Shown in pieces: positions 36,415-45,714 of a stretch of DNA of 64,000 bases (its first letter is position 1; each line of letters starts with the position of its first letter). A program made the translations under genes and the position numbers. A model generated the notes under the pieces. It was given only the letters and a program-made list of their open reading frames with translations, did no database searches and was not told the DNA's origin. The DNA is from JBBRSD01 sp038245725 (GTDB lineage: Bacteria; Actinomycetota; Coriobacteriia; Anaerosomatales; JAAXUF01): assembly GCA_038245725.1 (NCBI GenBank), contig JBBRSD010000005.1, forward strand, positions 139,986 to 203,985, read 5' to 3'.

Positions 36415-37348
36415 CGCCGGGTATTTCTTCCGCGAGTCGGTTCTGAACTTCCGTCGCAACTGGGTCATGACCCTTGGCGCGGTCATCACGATCTATCTGT
36501 CGCTGTTGATGGTAGGCGTGTTCCTGGCCACCGGAGCGGTCGTCAACAACATCGTCAAGTCGGTCGAAGACAAGGTGACCGTCCAGATATTCCTCAAGGA
36601 CGGTGCCGCCTCGGCTGACGTCAACGCGCTCCAGCAGGAGCTGCTTGGCGATCCGCTTGTCGGCGTCACGAACCCCAACGCAGCAACGCGCGGCACAGTG
36701 AGCTACACCTCGAAAGAGCAGGCGCTGGACAAGTTCAAGAAGGAGATGGCGTCGAGCCCCGAGATCATCGCGCAGCTCAATGGCAACCCGCTGCCGGCCT
36801 CGCTCGACATCAAGCTCTCGGACTCACATAACGTGGAGGCGCTTGCCGCCAAGATCAAGGCGGACCCGCTCTTCGTCAAAGTCGCCGAGCGCCCCGACAA
36901 GCCCGAGGAGTCGCTCAAGTACGGGCAGCAGATCGTGCGGAAGCTCTTCGCGTTCACTCGGGTGATTCGGATGATGGGCGGTGCGATCATCGCGATGCTC
37001 GCGATCGTCTCGCTGATCTTCATCAACAACACGATTCGCCTCGCGATCTACGCCCGCCGCAAGGAGATCGGCATCATGAGGCTCGTCGGCGCGAGCAACT
37101 GGTTCATTCGCACCCCGTTCCTGCTCGAGGGCATCTTCCAGTCGCTCATCGGCGCGACGCTCGCGATCCTGTCGGTCACGGGTCTTCAGGCGTTGATCAT
37201 GCCTCGCCTCGGTGACGTCGTGTCGTTCCTCCCCATGGCCACGGGCGCCGGCACCACGGCTCAGATTGCGCTGACGCTTATTCTGGCAGGCGTTTCGATC
37301 GGCATTCTCGGCTCGACCGTCGCGATGAGCCGCTACCTGAAGGTGTAG
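36398..37348 (+). CDS. ftsX: Cell-division protein FtsX
   Basis: Four-helix membrane partner of FtsE: one helix near residues 24-46, an extracytoplasmic domain to about residue 190, and three helices at about 195-305. The size (316 residues) and the cytoplasmic segment AIYARRKEIGIMRLVGASNWFIRTPFLLEG (start quoted: ARRKEIGIMRLVGAS) are typical of FtsX. ATG 36398 overlaps ftsE; a second ATG at 36404 is better spaced from the GAGGGG at 36390-36394 and may be the true start. FtsE and FtsX are co-translated. Confidence 0.95.
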   Translation: MAMSINAGYFFRESVLNFRRNWVMTLGAVITIYLSLLMVGVFLATGAVVNNIVKSVEDKVTVQIFLKDGAASADVNALQQELLGDPLVGVTNPNAATRGTVSYTSKEQALDKFKKEMASSPEIIAQLNGNPLPASLDIKLSDSHNVEALAAKIKADPLFVKVAERPDKPEESLKYGQQIVRKLFAFTRVIRMMGGAIIAMLAIVSLIFINNTIRLAIYARRKEIGIMRLVGASNWFIRTPFLLEGIFQSLIGATLAILSVTGLQALIMPRLGDVVSFLPMATGAGTTAQIALTLILAGVSIGILGSTVAMSRYLKV

Positions 37349-37391
37349 CGCCCTTGCACTCGAGCTCTTTCGCAGAAAGCGGTATCCCTTA

Positions 37392-38615
37392 ATGAACAAG
37401 GTCACCAAGACAATCTTGGCTGTATCGGTCGCGATCATCGTCGCCTCGTTCGGCTTCATCGGCGGATTTGCCACGTCTCGGATGATGCCCGCCGACACCT
37501 TCGCCCGCATCGCTCCGCTGGCACCCATCAGCAGCGTGGTGGCGAACAAGGTCGACGAGGTCTACCGCCTCATGAAGGATCGCGCACTCGTACCGCCCAC
37601 CGAGACGTCTGCGACCGCCGGCGCGGTGCAGGGCGTTCTCGGCTCCATGGGCGACAAGTACGCCCTGTACTTCGACAAAACCCATTTCAAGGCGTTCACC
37701 GAAGACAGCCAGGGTTCGTTCGGCGGCATCGGCGTGGTGCTCGGCGAAAAGGGTAACGCGGCATACATCACCGAGGTCTACAAGGGCACGCCGGCGTTTA
37801 AGGCCGGACTGCTGCCGGGGGACATCTTCCGAGCAGTGAACGGCGATCGGCGCCCGAGCTGGCAGATGACCGACGTCGTCAAGAAGGTACGCGGAGACGT
37901 GGGGACCACGGTGACCGTGACGATGCTCCGACCCGCGAAGAATGGGCCGGCGGGAGCTGGTACGGAGAAGACGTACACCCTCACGCGGGCCACGATCACG
38001 TATCCGAACCTGAAGTCCGAGATGATCGGCACGGTCGGCTACATGCGCCTCGGCCAGTTCAACGCGAACTCCGAGACCGACGTTCGGCACGCGGTCGAAA
38101 GTCTCACCGCGAAGGGCGCGAAGTCGCTCGTGTTCGACCTGCGCAGTAACCCCGGTGGCCTTCTCGAGCAAGCGGTCGATGTGTCGTCGCTGTTCATCAG
38201 CAACGGCCCCATCGTCCGCGTCGATGAGCGCAACAAGCCCGAGCAGGTCGTTCTCGCCACCGGGCGCAAGCTCACCGATCTCCCGCTCGTGGTGCTTGTC
38301 GACGCTGATTCTGCGTCGGCGAGCGAGATCACCGGCGGCGCCCTGCAAGACTACGGCCGGGCGACGATCGTTGGCGTGAAATCGTACGGCAAGGGCAGCG
38401 TGCAGACGGTCGAGACGATGTCGTGGGGCGCTGGGATCAAGTTCACGATTGCGCACTATCTGACCCCGCAGAAGCGCGTGATCGACGGCAAGGGGCTCAT
38501 CCCCGACGTGGTCGTGAAGATGGATCGGATGCTGCAGCTGAACCACAAGACCGACACGCAGCTTCAGCGCGCACTCCAGATTGCCAACCAGAAGGCCGCC
38601 GGCACGTTCAAGTAG
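37392..38615 (+). CDS. S41 family C-terminal processing peptidase (CtpA/CtpB-like)
   Basis: Periplasmic or extracellular serine protease of 407 residues anchored by an N-terminal helix (about residues 10-30). A PDZ domain lies at about residues 95-180, with FGGIGVVLGEKG and a GLLPGDIF ligand-binding loop. The protease domain has the Ser/Lys dyad in DADSASASEITGGAL and VGVKSYGKGSVQ. Such enzymes cut C-termini of envelope proteins and peptidoglycan hydrolases. Following ftsEX, which control such hydrolases, is a common Gram-positive arrangement and suggests a role in the same process. A clear terminator follows. Confidence 0.9.
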   Translation: MNKVTKTILAVSVAIIVASFGFIGGFATSRMMPADTFARIAPLAPISSVVANKVDEVYRLMKDRALVPPTETSATAGAVQGVLGSMGDKYALYFDKTHFKAFTEDSQGSFGGIGVVLGEKGNAAYITEVYKGTPAFKAGLLPGDIFRAVNGDRRPSWQMTDVVKKVRGDVGTTVTVTMLRPAKNGPAGAGTEKTYTLTRATITYPNLKSEMIGTVGYMRLGQFNANSETDVRHAVESLTAKGAKSLVFDLRSNPGGLLEQAVDVSSLFISNGPIVRVDERNKPEQVVLATGRKLTDLPLVVLVDADSASASEITGGALQDYGRATIVGVKSYGKGSVQTVETMSWGAGIKFTIAHYLTPQKRVIDGKGLIPDVVVKMDRMLQLNHKTDTQLQRALQIANQKAAGTFK

Positions 38616-38639
38616 TCCGCGCGCGTACCCACGAAACGC

Positions 38640-38676
38640 AACGCGCCCCTCGGTGATCCGGGGGCGCGTTCTTGTT
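38640..38676 (+). terminator. Terminator after the S41 peptidase gene
   Basis: A perfect 10-bp stem (38640-38649 with 38661-38670) with an 11-base loop, then CTTGTT. It lies between converging genes and may act on both strands. Confidence 0.8.
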
Positions 38677-38706
38677 AGCTGAGATCGAGTCCGACCGACG
38701 CGGGTG

Positions 38707-39135
38707 CTACTCGTCGTCGTCTTCGTCATCGAGTGCGATAAGCGACTCGAAGTCGCCCACGGTCTCCTCGGAGAGGAGGTGTGGGCGCTTGACGTTCTCG
38801 TCGGCGTCATCGGGTTCGGGAACCGAGATGAGTTCGAGGCGCGATCCGTCTCCGTTCAAGACGAAGCGCCAGCGGTCCTCGGCGATCTGCTCGAAATCGA
38901 GGAAGCGAAAAGATGCGACGTTTAGGAACAGGCAGCCGTTGACGACGAGCGTGGCGGAATCGGGGTCGGCCATGAGCTTGACGAGGGCAGCGCGGCCTTC
39001 CTCGATGAGCTCGTTGCCCACGAGGAAGCGGTAGTCGAGGTTCTCGAGCGTCTCGAGAGCTCGAAGCATGTCACTGTGGTTGGTGACCGTGCCTCGCGAG
39101 ATGAGGCAGGGTGCGAGTGGTCGCTGGGTGTCCAT
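38707..39135 (-). CDS. Small acidic protein of unknown function
   Basis: A 142-residue soluble protein on the minus strand; I do not recognise a family. It has a mixed helix-strand pattern in the middle (EELGRAALVKLMADPDSATLVVNG region, with ATLVVNGCLFLNVASFRFL) and ends in a very acidic tail (ALDDEDDDE). Acidic tails are common in proteins that contact nucleic-acid binders. A TAGAAT -10 box for it lies at 39183-39178 on the minus strand, 43 bases before the ATG. It stands divergent from rnr and converges on the S41 peptidase gene. The composition supports a real gene, but nothing points to a role. Confidence 0.65.
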   Translation of the reverse strand: MDTQRPLAPCLISRGTVTNHSDMLRALETLENLDYRFLVGNELIEEGRAALVKLMADPDSATLVVNGCLFLNVASFRFLDFEQIAEDRWRFVLNGDGSRLELISVPEPDDADENVKRPHLLSEETVGDFESLIALDDEDDDE

Positions 39136-39177
39136 AGGTGCGGCTCCGTTGGTGCGCGTGCTGAGTGATAATGTCGC

Positions 39178-39183
39178 ATTCTA
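39178..39183 (-). promoter_or_regulatory. Minus-strand extended -10 box
   Basis: On the minus strand this reads TGCTAGAAT, the same extended -10 form as at 21710. It would drive the small acidic protein gene. A plus-strand TAGTAT at 39226-39231 is a candidate for rnr, so the region is a divergent promoter. Confidence 0.55.
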
Positions 39184-39268
39184 GCACCGCACGTGCCGAG
39201 ACGGTGGGCGCGCGTTGCCCTGCGGTAGTATCTAGTCGACAGTCGATAGAGCTCTCAAGGAGGCACGC

Positions 39269-41212
39269 GTGGCGAAACCGAAGCGCACTGCCGGAGGCCG
39301 GCGCGCAGGTGGCGTCATCGGCCGGATCACGATGACGCGGCGCGGGTACGGCTTCGTCTCCTCCCCCGAGGGCGACTACTTCATCGCAGCGCGCGACACC
39401 GCAGGTGCGATGCACGGTGACACTGTCGCGATCCGGCCCGAAACGCATCGCGGACGGCCGGGCCGGGCCGGGGTCGTCACCAAGATCATCGAGCGTGCGA
39501 ATACCATGGTCGTTGGCCGCTTCGACAAGCACGGCGCCATCGGCATTGTCACGCCTGCCGATCGCCGCATGCGCCACGACGTCTTCATCGCGCCCAACGC
39601 TGTGGGCGACGCGACCAGCGGCGACATCGTCGTGGCGCGGCTGATCGGCTATCCCTCGCGCAACACGTCTGCGCAGGGCCACATCGAGGAGATCGTCGGC
39701 CGAGAAGGCGACCCCGGCATCGAGATCGAGATCACCATCCGGGAGCACGGCCTACGCACCGAGTTCCCGGAGGAGGTCGCCGAGGAGGCCTCCCACCTGC
39801 GGATCGATGTCGACGAGGCGCTTGCGCGCGAACCAGATCGCCGAGACATCCGCGGCCGCTACACGTTCACGATCGACCCGGTCGACGCGCGTGACTTCGA
39901 CGACGCCATCAGCATCGAGCATACCGAGGACGGCCGCGTTCTTCTCGGCGTGCACATCGCGGACGTGAGCCACTACGTGCCGTGGGATTCGGCGATCGAC
40001 AACGAGGCGCGGCTGCGCGCAACGAGCGTCTACCTTGTCGATCGCGTCTTGCCGATGCTCCCGGAGGAGCTCTCCAACGGCATCTGCTCGCTGAACCCCG
40101 GCGAGGCGCGCGTCGCGTTCTCGGTCGACATGGTGCTGTCCAAGGACGGCGCGGTGGAGGCGGCGACCTTCTACCCGAGCGTCATCAAGAGCGACCGCCG
40201 GTGTAACTACGACGAAGTCGACCGGTGGCTATCGGGCGCCGAGCCGTTCCCGGACCGCGAGAGCGAGCTCGCGCTGCGCGAGTTCGCGCGCGTGGCGAAG
40301 CACATCGGAGAGCGGCGCGTGACGCGAGGCGGGCTCGACTTCGAGACGGTCGAAGCGAAGGTCAGGCTTGCCGCCGACGGCAAGCCGATCGAGGTCATCT
40401 TGCGCGAGCGGACCGTCGCCACAAACATGATCGAGGAGGCGATGGTCGCGGCTAACGAGGCGGTCGCACGGCATATGCGCGACGCCAGGGCGCCGATGGT
40501 CTACCGCATCCACGAGGATCCCGATCCCGACGCGCTCGACCAGATCGCAATCGTCCTGAAGGAATTCGACTATCCGATCAAAGACATCCACGGCGCCTCT
40601 CCGGCGACGTTTCAGCGGATCATCGCCTTCGCGCACGGGCGCAAGGAGAAGTACCTCGTCAACTCGCTGCTCGTCCGCTCCCTCGAGCGGGCGCGCTACG
40701 TCGACTTCCTTTCGCCGCACTTCGGGCTTGCAAGCGATGCGTACTGCCACTTCACCTCGCCCATCCGCCGCTATCCCGACCTCATCGTCCACCGGCTGCT
40801 GAAAGCGCAGCTCCGAGGCGCGCTCGGGACCGACCCCAGTGCCGCCCACATGGTCCCGGAGCTCGCCTGGCTCGCCGAGCATTCGTCGCAGATGGAACGC
40901 GAAGCCGCGATGGCCGAGATGGACTCTGTGCGCTTCAAGCTGTGCGAGCTCATGGCCGAGCACATCGGCGAGGTCTTCGACGGCATCGTCACCGGCGTCG
41001 CGAACTACGGACTGTTCGTGCAGCTGACGAACACCGCCGAGGGACTCGTGAACTCTGACTCGATGCCCGGCGAGCGCTACCGCTACGAGGCGGCAAAGCA
41101 CATGCTCGTGGGCGAGAAGCGGGGCGACAGCTACCGTCTCGGCCAGAGCGTGAAGGTGCGCATCACGAACGTCTCGACCGGCGACGCGCGAATCGACTTC
41201 GAGCTGGCGTAG
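39269..41212 (+). CDS. rnr: Ribonuclease R (RNB-family 3'-5' exoribonuclease)
   Basis: Hydrolytic 3'-5' exonuclease that degrades structured RNAs. 647 residues, shorter than many RNase R because the N-terminal helix-turn-helix is absent; it starts directly with cold-shock-type domains. The catalytic RNB domain has the Asp cluster in DPVDARDFDDAISIE near residue 212, then HIADVSHYV and CHFTSPIRRYPDLIVHRLL near 490. A C-terminal S1 domain has GIVTGVANYGLFVQL near 573. GTG 39269 has AAGGAGG upstream. RNase R and smpB-ssrA are functionally linked in trans-translation, and often neighbours; here they are 3.5 kb apart. Confidence 0.93.
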   Translation: MAKPKRTAGGRRAGGVIGRITMTRRGYGFVSSPEGDYFIAARDTAGAMHGDTVAIRPETHRGRPGRAGVVTKIIERANTMVVGRFDKHGAIGIVTPADRRMRHDVFIAPNAVGDATSGDIVVARLIGYPSRNTSAQGHIEEIVGREGDPGIEIEITIREHGLRTEFPEEVAEEASHLRIDVDEALAREPDRRDIRGRYTFTIDPVDARDFDDAISIEHTEDGRVLLGVHIADVSHYVPWDSAIDNEARLRATSVYLVDRVLPMLPEELSNGICSLNPGEARVAFSVDMVLSKDGAVEAATFYPSVIKSDRRCNYDEVDRWLSGAEPFPDRESELALREFARVAKHIGERRVTRGGLDFETVEAKVRLAADGKPIEVILRERTVATNMIEEAMVAANEAVARHMRDARAPMVYRIHEDPDPDALDQIAIVLKEFDYPIKDIHGASPATFQRIIAFAHGRKEKYLVNSLLVRSLERARYVDFLSPHFGLASDAYCHFTSPIRRYPDLIVHRLLKAQLRGALGTDPSAAHMVPELAWLAEHSSQMEREAAMAEMDSVRFKLCELMAEHIGEVFDGIVTGVANYGLFVQLTNTAEGLVNSDSMPGERYRYEAAKHMLVGEKRGDSYRLGQSVKVRITNVSTGDARIDFELA

Positions 41213-41227
41213 GGCAGGAAGCCGCGC

Positions 41228-41256
41228 TCGCGGCGACCGGTCGCGAGTAGCTGCGT
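41228..41256 (+). terminator. Weak hairpin after rnr
   Basis: CTCGCG pairs with CGCGAG around 41228-41250, without a T run. A possible transcript end between rnr and the flavoprotein gene. Low confidence. Confidence 0.3.
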
Positions 41257-41371
41257 TCGGCAACATGCAGACAACCCCGTTGCGCCACTCCTGCAACGCT
41301 TCGCGCTGTCTGCCGCCGCCCTGGTTGATGCTGGTGGCCCAGGCAGGCCGCGCGCGAGGCAGGAGACCGAG

Positions 41372-42478
41372 ATGTATGACGTTGCAATCATCGGCGCTGG
41401 TCCGGCAGGGGCGACGCTTGCGCGGCTGATCGGCGGTCACTACCGCACGCTCCTCGTCGACCGCAGGGCGCTCGATTCCGACTTCTCGGCGGGCTCGCTC
41501 TCGAAGCCGTGCGGAGGGCTGCTCGCGCCGGCGGCTCAAGCCGAACTCGCGCGCCAGGGGCTGGGCGTGCCCGCGAGCGTCATCGCCGGCCCGCAGCTGT
41601 TTGCGGTGCGCACGCTCGACCTGCCCGCGGGACTCGAGCGGCTCTACCAGCGCTTCTACGTCAACGTCGACCGCGAAGCGTTCGACCGCTGGCTGGTCTC
41701 ACTCGTGCCGTCTGGCGTGGACATCGCGTGCGGCTGGAGCCTCACATCGCTCGAGGTCCACGACTCCGCACCGTTCCTGCGATTTCGGACCGCCGATGGC
41801 GGCTCGGCGGGCGTGCGGGCGCGCCTCGTGATCGGCGCCGACGGGGCCGGCTCGCTCGTGCGCCGGATCGCTTTCCCGGACACACCGGCGCCCGAGCGCT
41901 ACGTCGCCGTTCAGGCGGCTTTCGAAAGCGGATTCGCCGAGCCGTACTACGAGGCCGTGTTCGACAACTCGCTCACGGACTTTTACGGCTGGACGATCCC
42001 GAAGGGCGGCGAGCTGCTCGTGGGGGCCGCCTTCGAGCGTGGCGCGGGAGCGGGCGCGGCGTACGACGAGTTCGTGCGCAGACTGCGTGCGAACGGCGCG
42101 CGGTTCGGTGCGGAGCTGTCTCGGAGCGCGGCCACGATCGCGCGGCCGACGAACCCGCTGTGCCTGTGCCCTGGTGCCGGCAACGTCCTGCTTGTCGGCG
42201 AAGCCGCCGGCTTCGTGAGCCCGAGTTCGGCGGAGGGCATCAGCTACGCGCTTCGCAGCGCCGCCGCGGTGGAGCGGGCACTGTGGCCAGGTCTTGCAGA
42301 AGTCGCCGCCCGTTACCGCACAGCTGCGCTACCGCTGGCAGCGAGCGTGTGCGCGAAGATGGTGAAGTCCTCGGCGATCTACGGGCCGGCCGCGCGCCGG
42401 CTCGGGATGCGCAGCGGCTTGGGCGCGATAGCGCACCAGCCGGGCGTGGGGACGTCGCCGGCGCCGGTGTTGCGCTGA
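41372..42478 (+). CDS. FAD-dependent oxidoreductase, geranylgeranyl-reductase-like
   Basis: A 368-residue flavoprotein. FAD-binding signature DVAIIGAGPAGATLARLI is at the start, the second FAD motif is RLVIGADGAGSLVRR near residue 155, and the third is NVLLVGEAAGFVSPSSAEGI near 270. The segment SKPCGGLLAP near residue 45 matches the geranylgeranyl reductase family, which reduces prenyl chains of lipids or quinones using electrons from NADPH or ferredoxin. Substrate is unknown. The gene stands alone, 159 bases after rnr. An overlapping long frame in the same region is rejected as its shadow. Confidence 0.8.
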   Translation: MYDVAIIGAGPAGATLARLIGGHYRTLLVDRRALDSDFSAGSLSKPCGGLLAPAAQAELARQGLGVPASVIAGPQLFAVRTLDLPAGLERLYQRFYVNVDREAFDRWLVSLVPSGVDIACGWSLTSLEVHDSAPFLRFRTADGGSAGVRARLVIGADGAGSLVRRIAFPDTPAPERYVAVQAAFESGFAEPYYEAVFDNSLTDFYGWTIPKGGELLVGAAFERGAGAGAAYDEFVRRLRANGARFGAELSRSAATIARPTNPLCLCPGAGNVLLVGEAAGFVSPSSAEGISYALRSAAAVERALWPGLAEVAARYRTAALPLAASVCAKMVKSSAIYGPAARRLGMRSGLGAIAHQPGVGTSPAPVLR

Positions 42479-42617
42479 CCGCCGCAGCAGCCTCGATTGG
42501 GAACGTACCTGGAGTGAGCGGGGCGAAGGTGCTCCCGCTGCGCTTCGTCCGCGTGCGCCACTCGTTTGTGAGCGGTAGACTTGCTGCGTTCATCCCATCC
42601 GATTCGGAGGCGGTTTC

Positions 42618-43682
42618 ATGCACAAGAAGGACCTGGAGTTTCTCTCGGCGCTCGTCGAAGCGCCCTCTCCCTCAGGTTTCGAGCAGCCGGCAGCGAAGGT
42701 GTTCCGCGACAGAGTCACCAAATCCGCCGATGAGGTCGAGACCAACGTGATGGGTTCGGTCCACGCGCTGCTCAAGGGCAGCAAGCCGGGCGGCGTGTCG
42801 GTCATGCTCGCCGGTCACATCGACGAGATCGGCCTGATGGTCAACTACATCACGCCCGAGGGGTTCATCGCGTTCGCCGCGATCGGCGGCGTGGACGCGG
42901 CAATCCTGCCGGGCATGCGCGTTCGGGTGCACACGAGCAAGGGCGAGCTTCTCGGCGTGATGGGGCGCAAGCCGATCCACCTCATCGAAGACGACGAGCG
43001 CAAGACCGTCACCAAACTCGAGAAGCTCTTCATCGACGTAGGACTGGCGTGCGAGAAGGTCAAGAAGCAGGTGCGCATCGGCGACCCGATCACGTTCGAC
43101 GTTGGGCTCGAGACGTTCGGCGACGACCTCGCCGTCTCGCGAGCCTTCGACGACAAGATGGGCGCATGGATCGCGGCGCGCGTGCTCGAGGAGGTCAAGA
43201 AGGCCGGCGGTGCGGCTGGCGATCTGATCGCGGCGGCGACGGTGCAGGAGGAGGTCGGCCTTCGCGGCGGCATCACGAGTGCCTACGGCGTAAACCCTGT
43301 CGTCGGCATCGCCGTCGAGGTGGGCCACGCGACCGACTATCCCGACATCGACAAGCGCAAGCACGGCGAAGCGAACTGCGGCGACGGCCCCATCATCGCC
43401 CGCGGTCCCAACATCAACCCGGCCCTCTTCGAGCTGCTCGTGAAAGCCGCCGAGAAGGCCAAGGTGCCCTATCAGATCGGCGCCGAGCCCCGCGGGACCG
43501 GCACCGACGCCAACGCGATCCAGCTCTCGCGCGGCGGTAAGGTCGCCGGGCTCGTCTCGATTCCTCTGCGCTATATGCACACTCCCACCGAGGTGCTGTC
43601 GCTCAAGGATCTCGACGCGGCCGTGAAGATGCTGACGCGCTTCGTCCTCGATCTCAAGCCAGGCGTTGATTTCACGCCGTAG
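42618..43682 (+). CDS. M42 family metallopeptidase
   Basis: Dinuclear zinc aminopeptidase of the M42 family (TET-type, often annotated as endoglucanase). 354 residues. Metal ligands lie in LAGHIDEIGLMV near residue 65, AFDDKMGAWIAARVL near 178, and VQEEVGLRGG near 213. The family usually forms 12-subunit shells that trim peptides in the cytoplasm. TAGACT at about 42574 may be the -10, and GGAGG lies before ATG 42618. A GC-rich hairpin at 43708-43735 closes the transcript. Confidence 0.9.
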   Translation: MHKKDLEFLSALVEAPSPSGFEQPAAKVFRDRVTKSADEVETNVMGSVHALLKGSKPGGVSVMLAGHIDEIGLMVNYITPEGFIAFAAIGGVDAAILPGMRVRVHTSKGELLGVMGRKPIHLIEDDERKTVTKLEKLFIDVGLACEKVKKQVRIGDPITFDVGLETFGDDLAVSRAFDDKMGAWIAARVLEEVKKAGGAAGDLIAAATVQEEVGLRGGITSAYGVNPVVGIAVEVGHATDYPDIDKRKHGEANCGDGPIIARGPNINPALFELLVKAAEKAKVPYQIGAEPRGTGTDANAIQLSRGGKVAGLVSIPLRYMHTPTEVLSLKDLDAAVKMLTRFVLDLKPGVDFTP

Positions 43683-43707
43683 CAGCGGGCTGAACACAGG
43701 CGATCAC

Positions 43708-43735
43708 GCGGGCCGCTCCGAGCCGGGGCGGCCCG
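43708..43735 (+). terminator. Hairpin between converging genes
   Basis: GCGGGCCGC (43708-43716) pairs with GCGGCCCGC (43727-43735). There is no long T run on either side, but the position between the M42 gene and the opposing CDF gene suggests a bidirectional transcript end. Confidence 0.5.
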
Positions 43736-43744
43736 CCGTACGTC

Positions 43745-44626
43745 TCAGCGCTCGGGGTCTGGGTGCACCACCACGTAGATGTCGTCGAAGGCGTCGCACA
43801 GTTTGTCGTGTACCGCGTCGGCGATGTCATCAGCCTGTTCGATGGTGATCCCGCGTTTCACCTCGACGTGCAGGCCGAGATGAATCTGCTCGCCGACCTG
43901 CTCGGCGATGACGTCGTGAGTGCGAATGGCACCGGGAACCGAGAACACGATCTCGCTGACCTTGTCGTAGAACGCGCGGTCGGGAGAGGCGCCCATAAGC
44001 AGCGTGGCGTTCTCGCGCCAGAGAATGACTGCGTTGAACGCGATGATGAGCGCGACGATGATTGAGGCGATGGGGTCCGCCAGACCGAAACCCTTCGACA
44101 CCAGGGCGATGCCGATGAGTGCTGCCACGAGCGCGATCTCGTCGTTGACGCCTTCGATGAGCTGCGCCTTCACGGCTGCCCCGCGTTCTTTCTGCCGCAG
44201 GATGGTGATGATGGGCAGCGAGCTGATGACCGTCGACGCCAAGATGACACCGATGGCGAGCCCGAAGCCGCTCGCACTGTCGTGCGCGGGATGGAACAGC
44301 TTGGGCACTGACTCGCGCAGTGTCTCGAAGGACGTGAATGAGATGAAGATCGTCGCTGCGACGAGCGCGGCGATATTCTGAGCCCGGCCATAGCCGAAGC
44401 GGTACTCCTCGTCGGCCGGCCTCGCCGAGAGGTACGCCGCGACCAGCAGGAACGTGGCGATGAGCATGTCGGCCATCGAGTGCATCGCCTCGGCGAACAT
44501 CACGCCGAGGTGGGTGATGAAGTAGGCGGTCAGCTTGCCGGCGAAGAGCACGGCGTAGCCGGCTAGCGCGACCCACATCGCCCGTGTGCCCGTGCTTTTC
44601 GAGGCGCCCGCCATCGATTCCCCCAT
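43745..44626 (-). CDS. Cation diffusion facilitator (CDF) family metal transporter
   Basis: A 293-residue membrane transporter that exports divalent metals in exchange for protons. It has six helices; the metal site is formed by His-Asp pairs in FAEAMHSMADML (helix 2) and EGVNDEIALV (helix 5), and the cytoplasmic C-terminal domain begins near residue 205. Asn at the second site position is seen in some CDF groups and affects metal choice, so the cation (Zn, Fe or Mn) is not settled. A second ATG at 44614 has GGGGGA upstream and may be the real start. It is the only long minus-strand gene in this part of the window. Confidence 0.88.
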   Translation of the reverse strand: MGESMAGASKSTGTRAMWVALAGYAVLFAGKLTAYFITHLGVMFAEAMHSMADMLIATFLLVAAYLSARPADEEYRFGYGRAQNIAALVAATIFISFTSFETLRESVPKLFHPAHDSASGFGLAIGVILASTVISSLPIITILRQKERGAAVKAQLIEGVNDEIALVAALIGIALVSKGFGLADPIASIIVALIIAFNAVILWRENATLLMGASPDRAFYDKVSEIVFSVPGAIRTHDVIAEQVGEQIHLGLHVEVKRGITIEQADDIADAVHDKLCDAFDDIYVVVHPDPER

Positions 44627-44689
44627 TCATGTCAGTGTCGCGAGCTAGTGTCGCACACGCGATGACCACTCGCGGGGAGGGAGCGTGGG

Positions 44690-44695
44690 CTAGAA
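44690..44695 (+). promoter_or_regulatory. -10 box of smpB
   Basis: TAGAAT lies 35 bases before the smpB start, giving a short leader. No -35 box is clear. Confidence 0.5.
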
Positions 44696-44730
44696 TGTGA
44701 GACCGCAACCGCACGGAACAGGGACCACTC

Positions 44731-45201
44731 ATGGAGCACCAAGAGCGACTCATCGCGAATAACAAGAAGGCCTACCACGACTTCTTCGTTGAGGAGACGT
44801 TCGAATGCGGCATCGAGCTCGCGGGCACCGAGGTCAAGTCCCTCCGAGACAACAAGGCTTCGCTTCGTGACACGTACGCGAGTATCAAGAAGGGCGAGGT
44901 GTGGCTGCACGGAGTCCACATCGCGCCCTATAGTCACGGGAACCGCTCCAACCTCGATCCGGTCAGGCCGCGCAAGCTCCTCATGCACAAGAAGGAGATC
45001 CGCCACCTCATCGGTAAGACGAGGGAGAAGGGCTTCACCCTCGTGCCGACGCGGATGTACTTCTCGCCGAACAACCTCGTGAAGGTCGAGCTGGGCCTCG
45101 TGCGCGGCAAGAAGCTCTACGACAAGCGTGCCGATATCGCCAGCAAGGACCAGAAGCGCGATCTCGACCGCGCCCTGCGCGAGCGCCAGAAGGGCGCGTA
45201 A
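44731..45201 (+). CDS. smpB: SsrA-binding protein SmpB
   Basis: Binds the tRNA-like part of tmRNA and brings it to stalled ribosomes in trans-translation. 156 residues, normal size. Conserved segments: the N-terminal NNKKAYHDFFVEETFECGIEL, the LAGTEVKSLRDNKASLRDTYA region (starting GTEVKSLRDNKA), HGNRSNLDPVRPRKLL and the basic C-terminal tail DQKRDLDRALRERQKG that enters the mRNA channel. AGGGA precedes ATG 44731. Its RNA partner is encoded 514 bases downstream, with one small gene between. Confidence 0.96.
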   Translation: MEHQERLIANNKKAYHDFFVEETFECGIELAGTEVKSLRDNKASLRDTYASIKKGEVWLHGVHIAPYSHGNRSNLDPVRPRKLLMHKKEIRHLIGKTREKGFTLVPTRMYFSPNNLVKVELGLVRGKKLYDKRADIASKDQKRDLDRALRERQKGA

Positions 45202-45202
45202 C

Positions 45203-45580
45203 GTGGCGCGCCCTCGCTGGCGAACCGTTCTCGTATGCGTCGTCGCGTTCGCGTTGGGCTTGTTCGTCTCGCTGTTCACGGCCGGAGTCGCGCTCTTCGC
45301 CGACGGCCCGTTCGCCGAGCGACCCCCGGTCGCGCTCGTCTCGGTCGCCATCTTCGCGGCACTTGGTGTCGGGCTGGGCGCGTTGACGCCGCGTGCGTGG
45401 AAGCCGATCGCGGTCACGCTCGCGGTCTCGGCGCTGCCGGTGGTGCTGTTCTTCGGGCGTGACATCGTCGGGCAGGTGCCGATGATGGTGCTTGCCGCCG
45501 GCTTCGCAATTGGCGACGCGGCATCGGGCGCGTTTGGCGCTTGGGCGGGCGCTCGGTTGCGGGGGCGCCGGCGCGGCTGA
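45203..45580 (+). CDS. Small membrane protein of unknown function
   Basis: A 125-residue protein with four hydrophobic helices and a short charged C-terminus (RLRGRRRG). GTG 45203 lies one base after the smpB stop, so translation is probably coupled. Most codons of the N-terminal extension in a longer frame overlap smpB and were rejected. No family recognised. Confidence 0.6.
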   Translation: MARPRWRTVLVCVVAFALGLFVSLFTAGVALFADGPFAERPPVALVSVAIFAALGVGLGALTPRAWKPIAVTLAVSALPVVLFFGRDIVGQVPMMVLAAGFAIGDAASGAFGAWAGARLRGRRRG

Positions 45581-45652
45581 ATCGCACGCGCACATTCGTG
45601 CGAACGGCACGGCCTTCGCTCACATCTATTCGCCCGGCGCTCCTGGCGCGGG

Positions 45653-45658
45653 TATACT
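45653..45658 (+). promoter_or_regulatory. -10 box of ssrA
   Basis: TATACT, with TTCGCC 18 bases upstream as a weak -35. The predicted start near 45665 gives a leader of about 50 bases that RNase P would remove at the 5' end of tmRNA. TTGACA at 45690 is too close to the mature end to be the -35. Confidence 0.5.
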
Positions 45659-45714
45659 CTCCCAGCGGTCCGGGTGGGCCGCGAGCACCTTGACAGGTCG
45701 ATACCACCCCAAGT

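Noticed and set aside
45690..45695. TTGACA as the -35 of ssrA
   Set aside because: It lies only 20 bases before the mature 5' end and no -10 follows. TATACT at 45653 is the better promoter element, with 5' processing.
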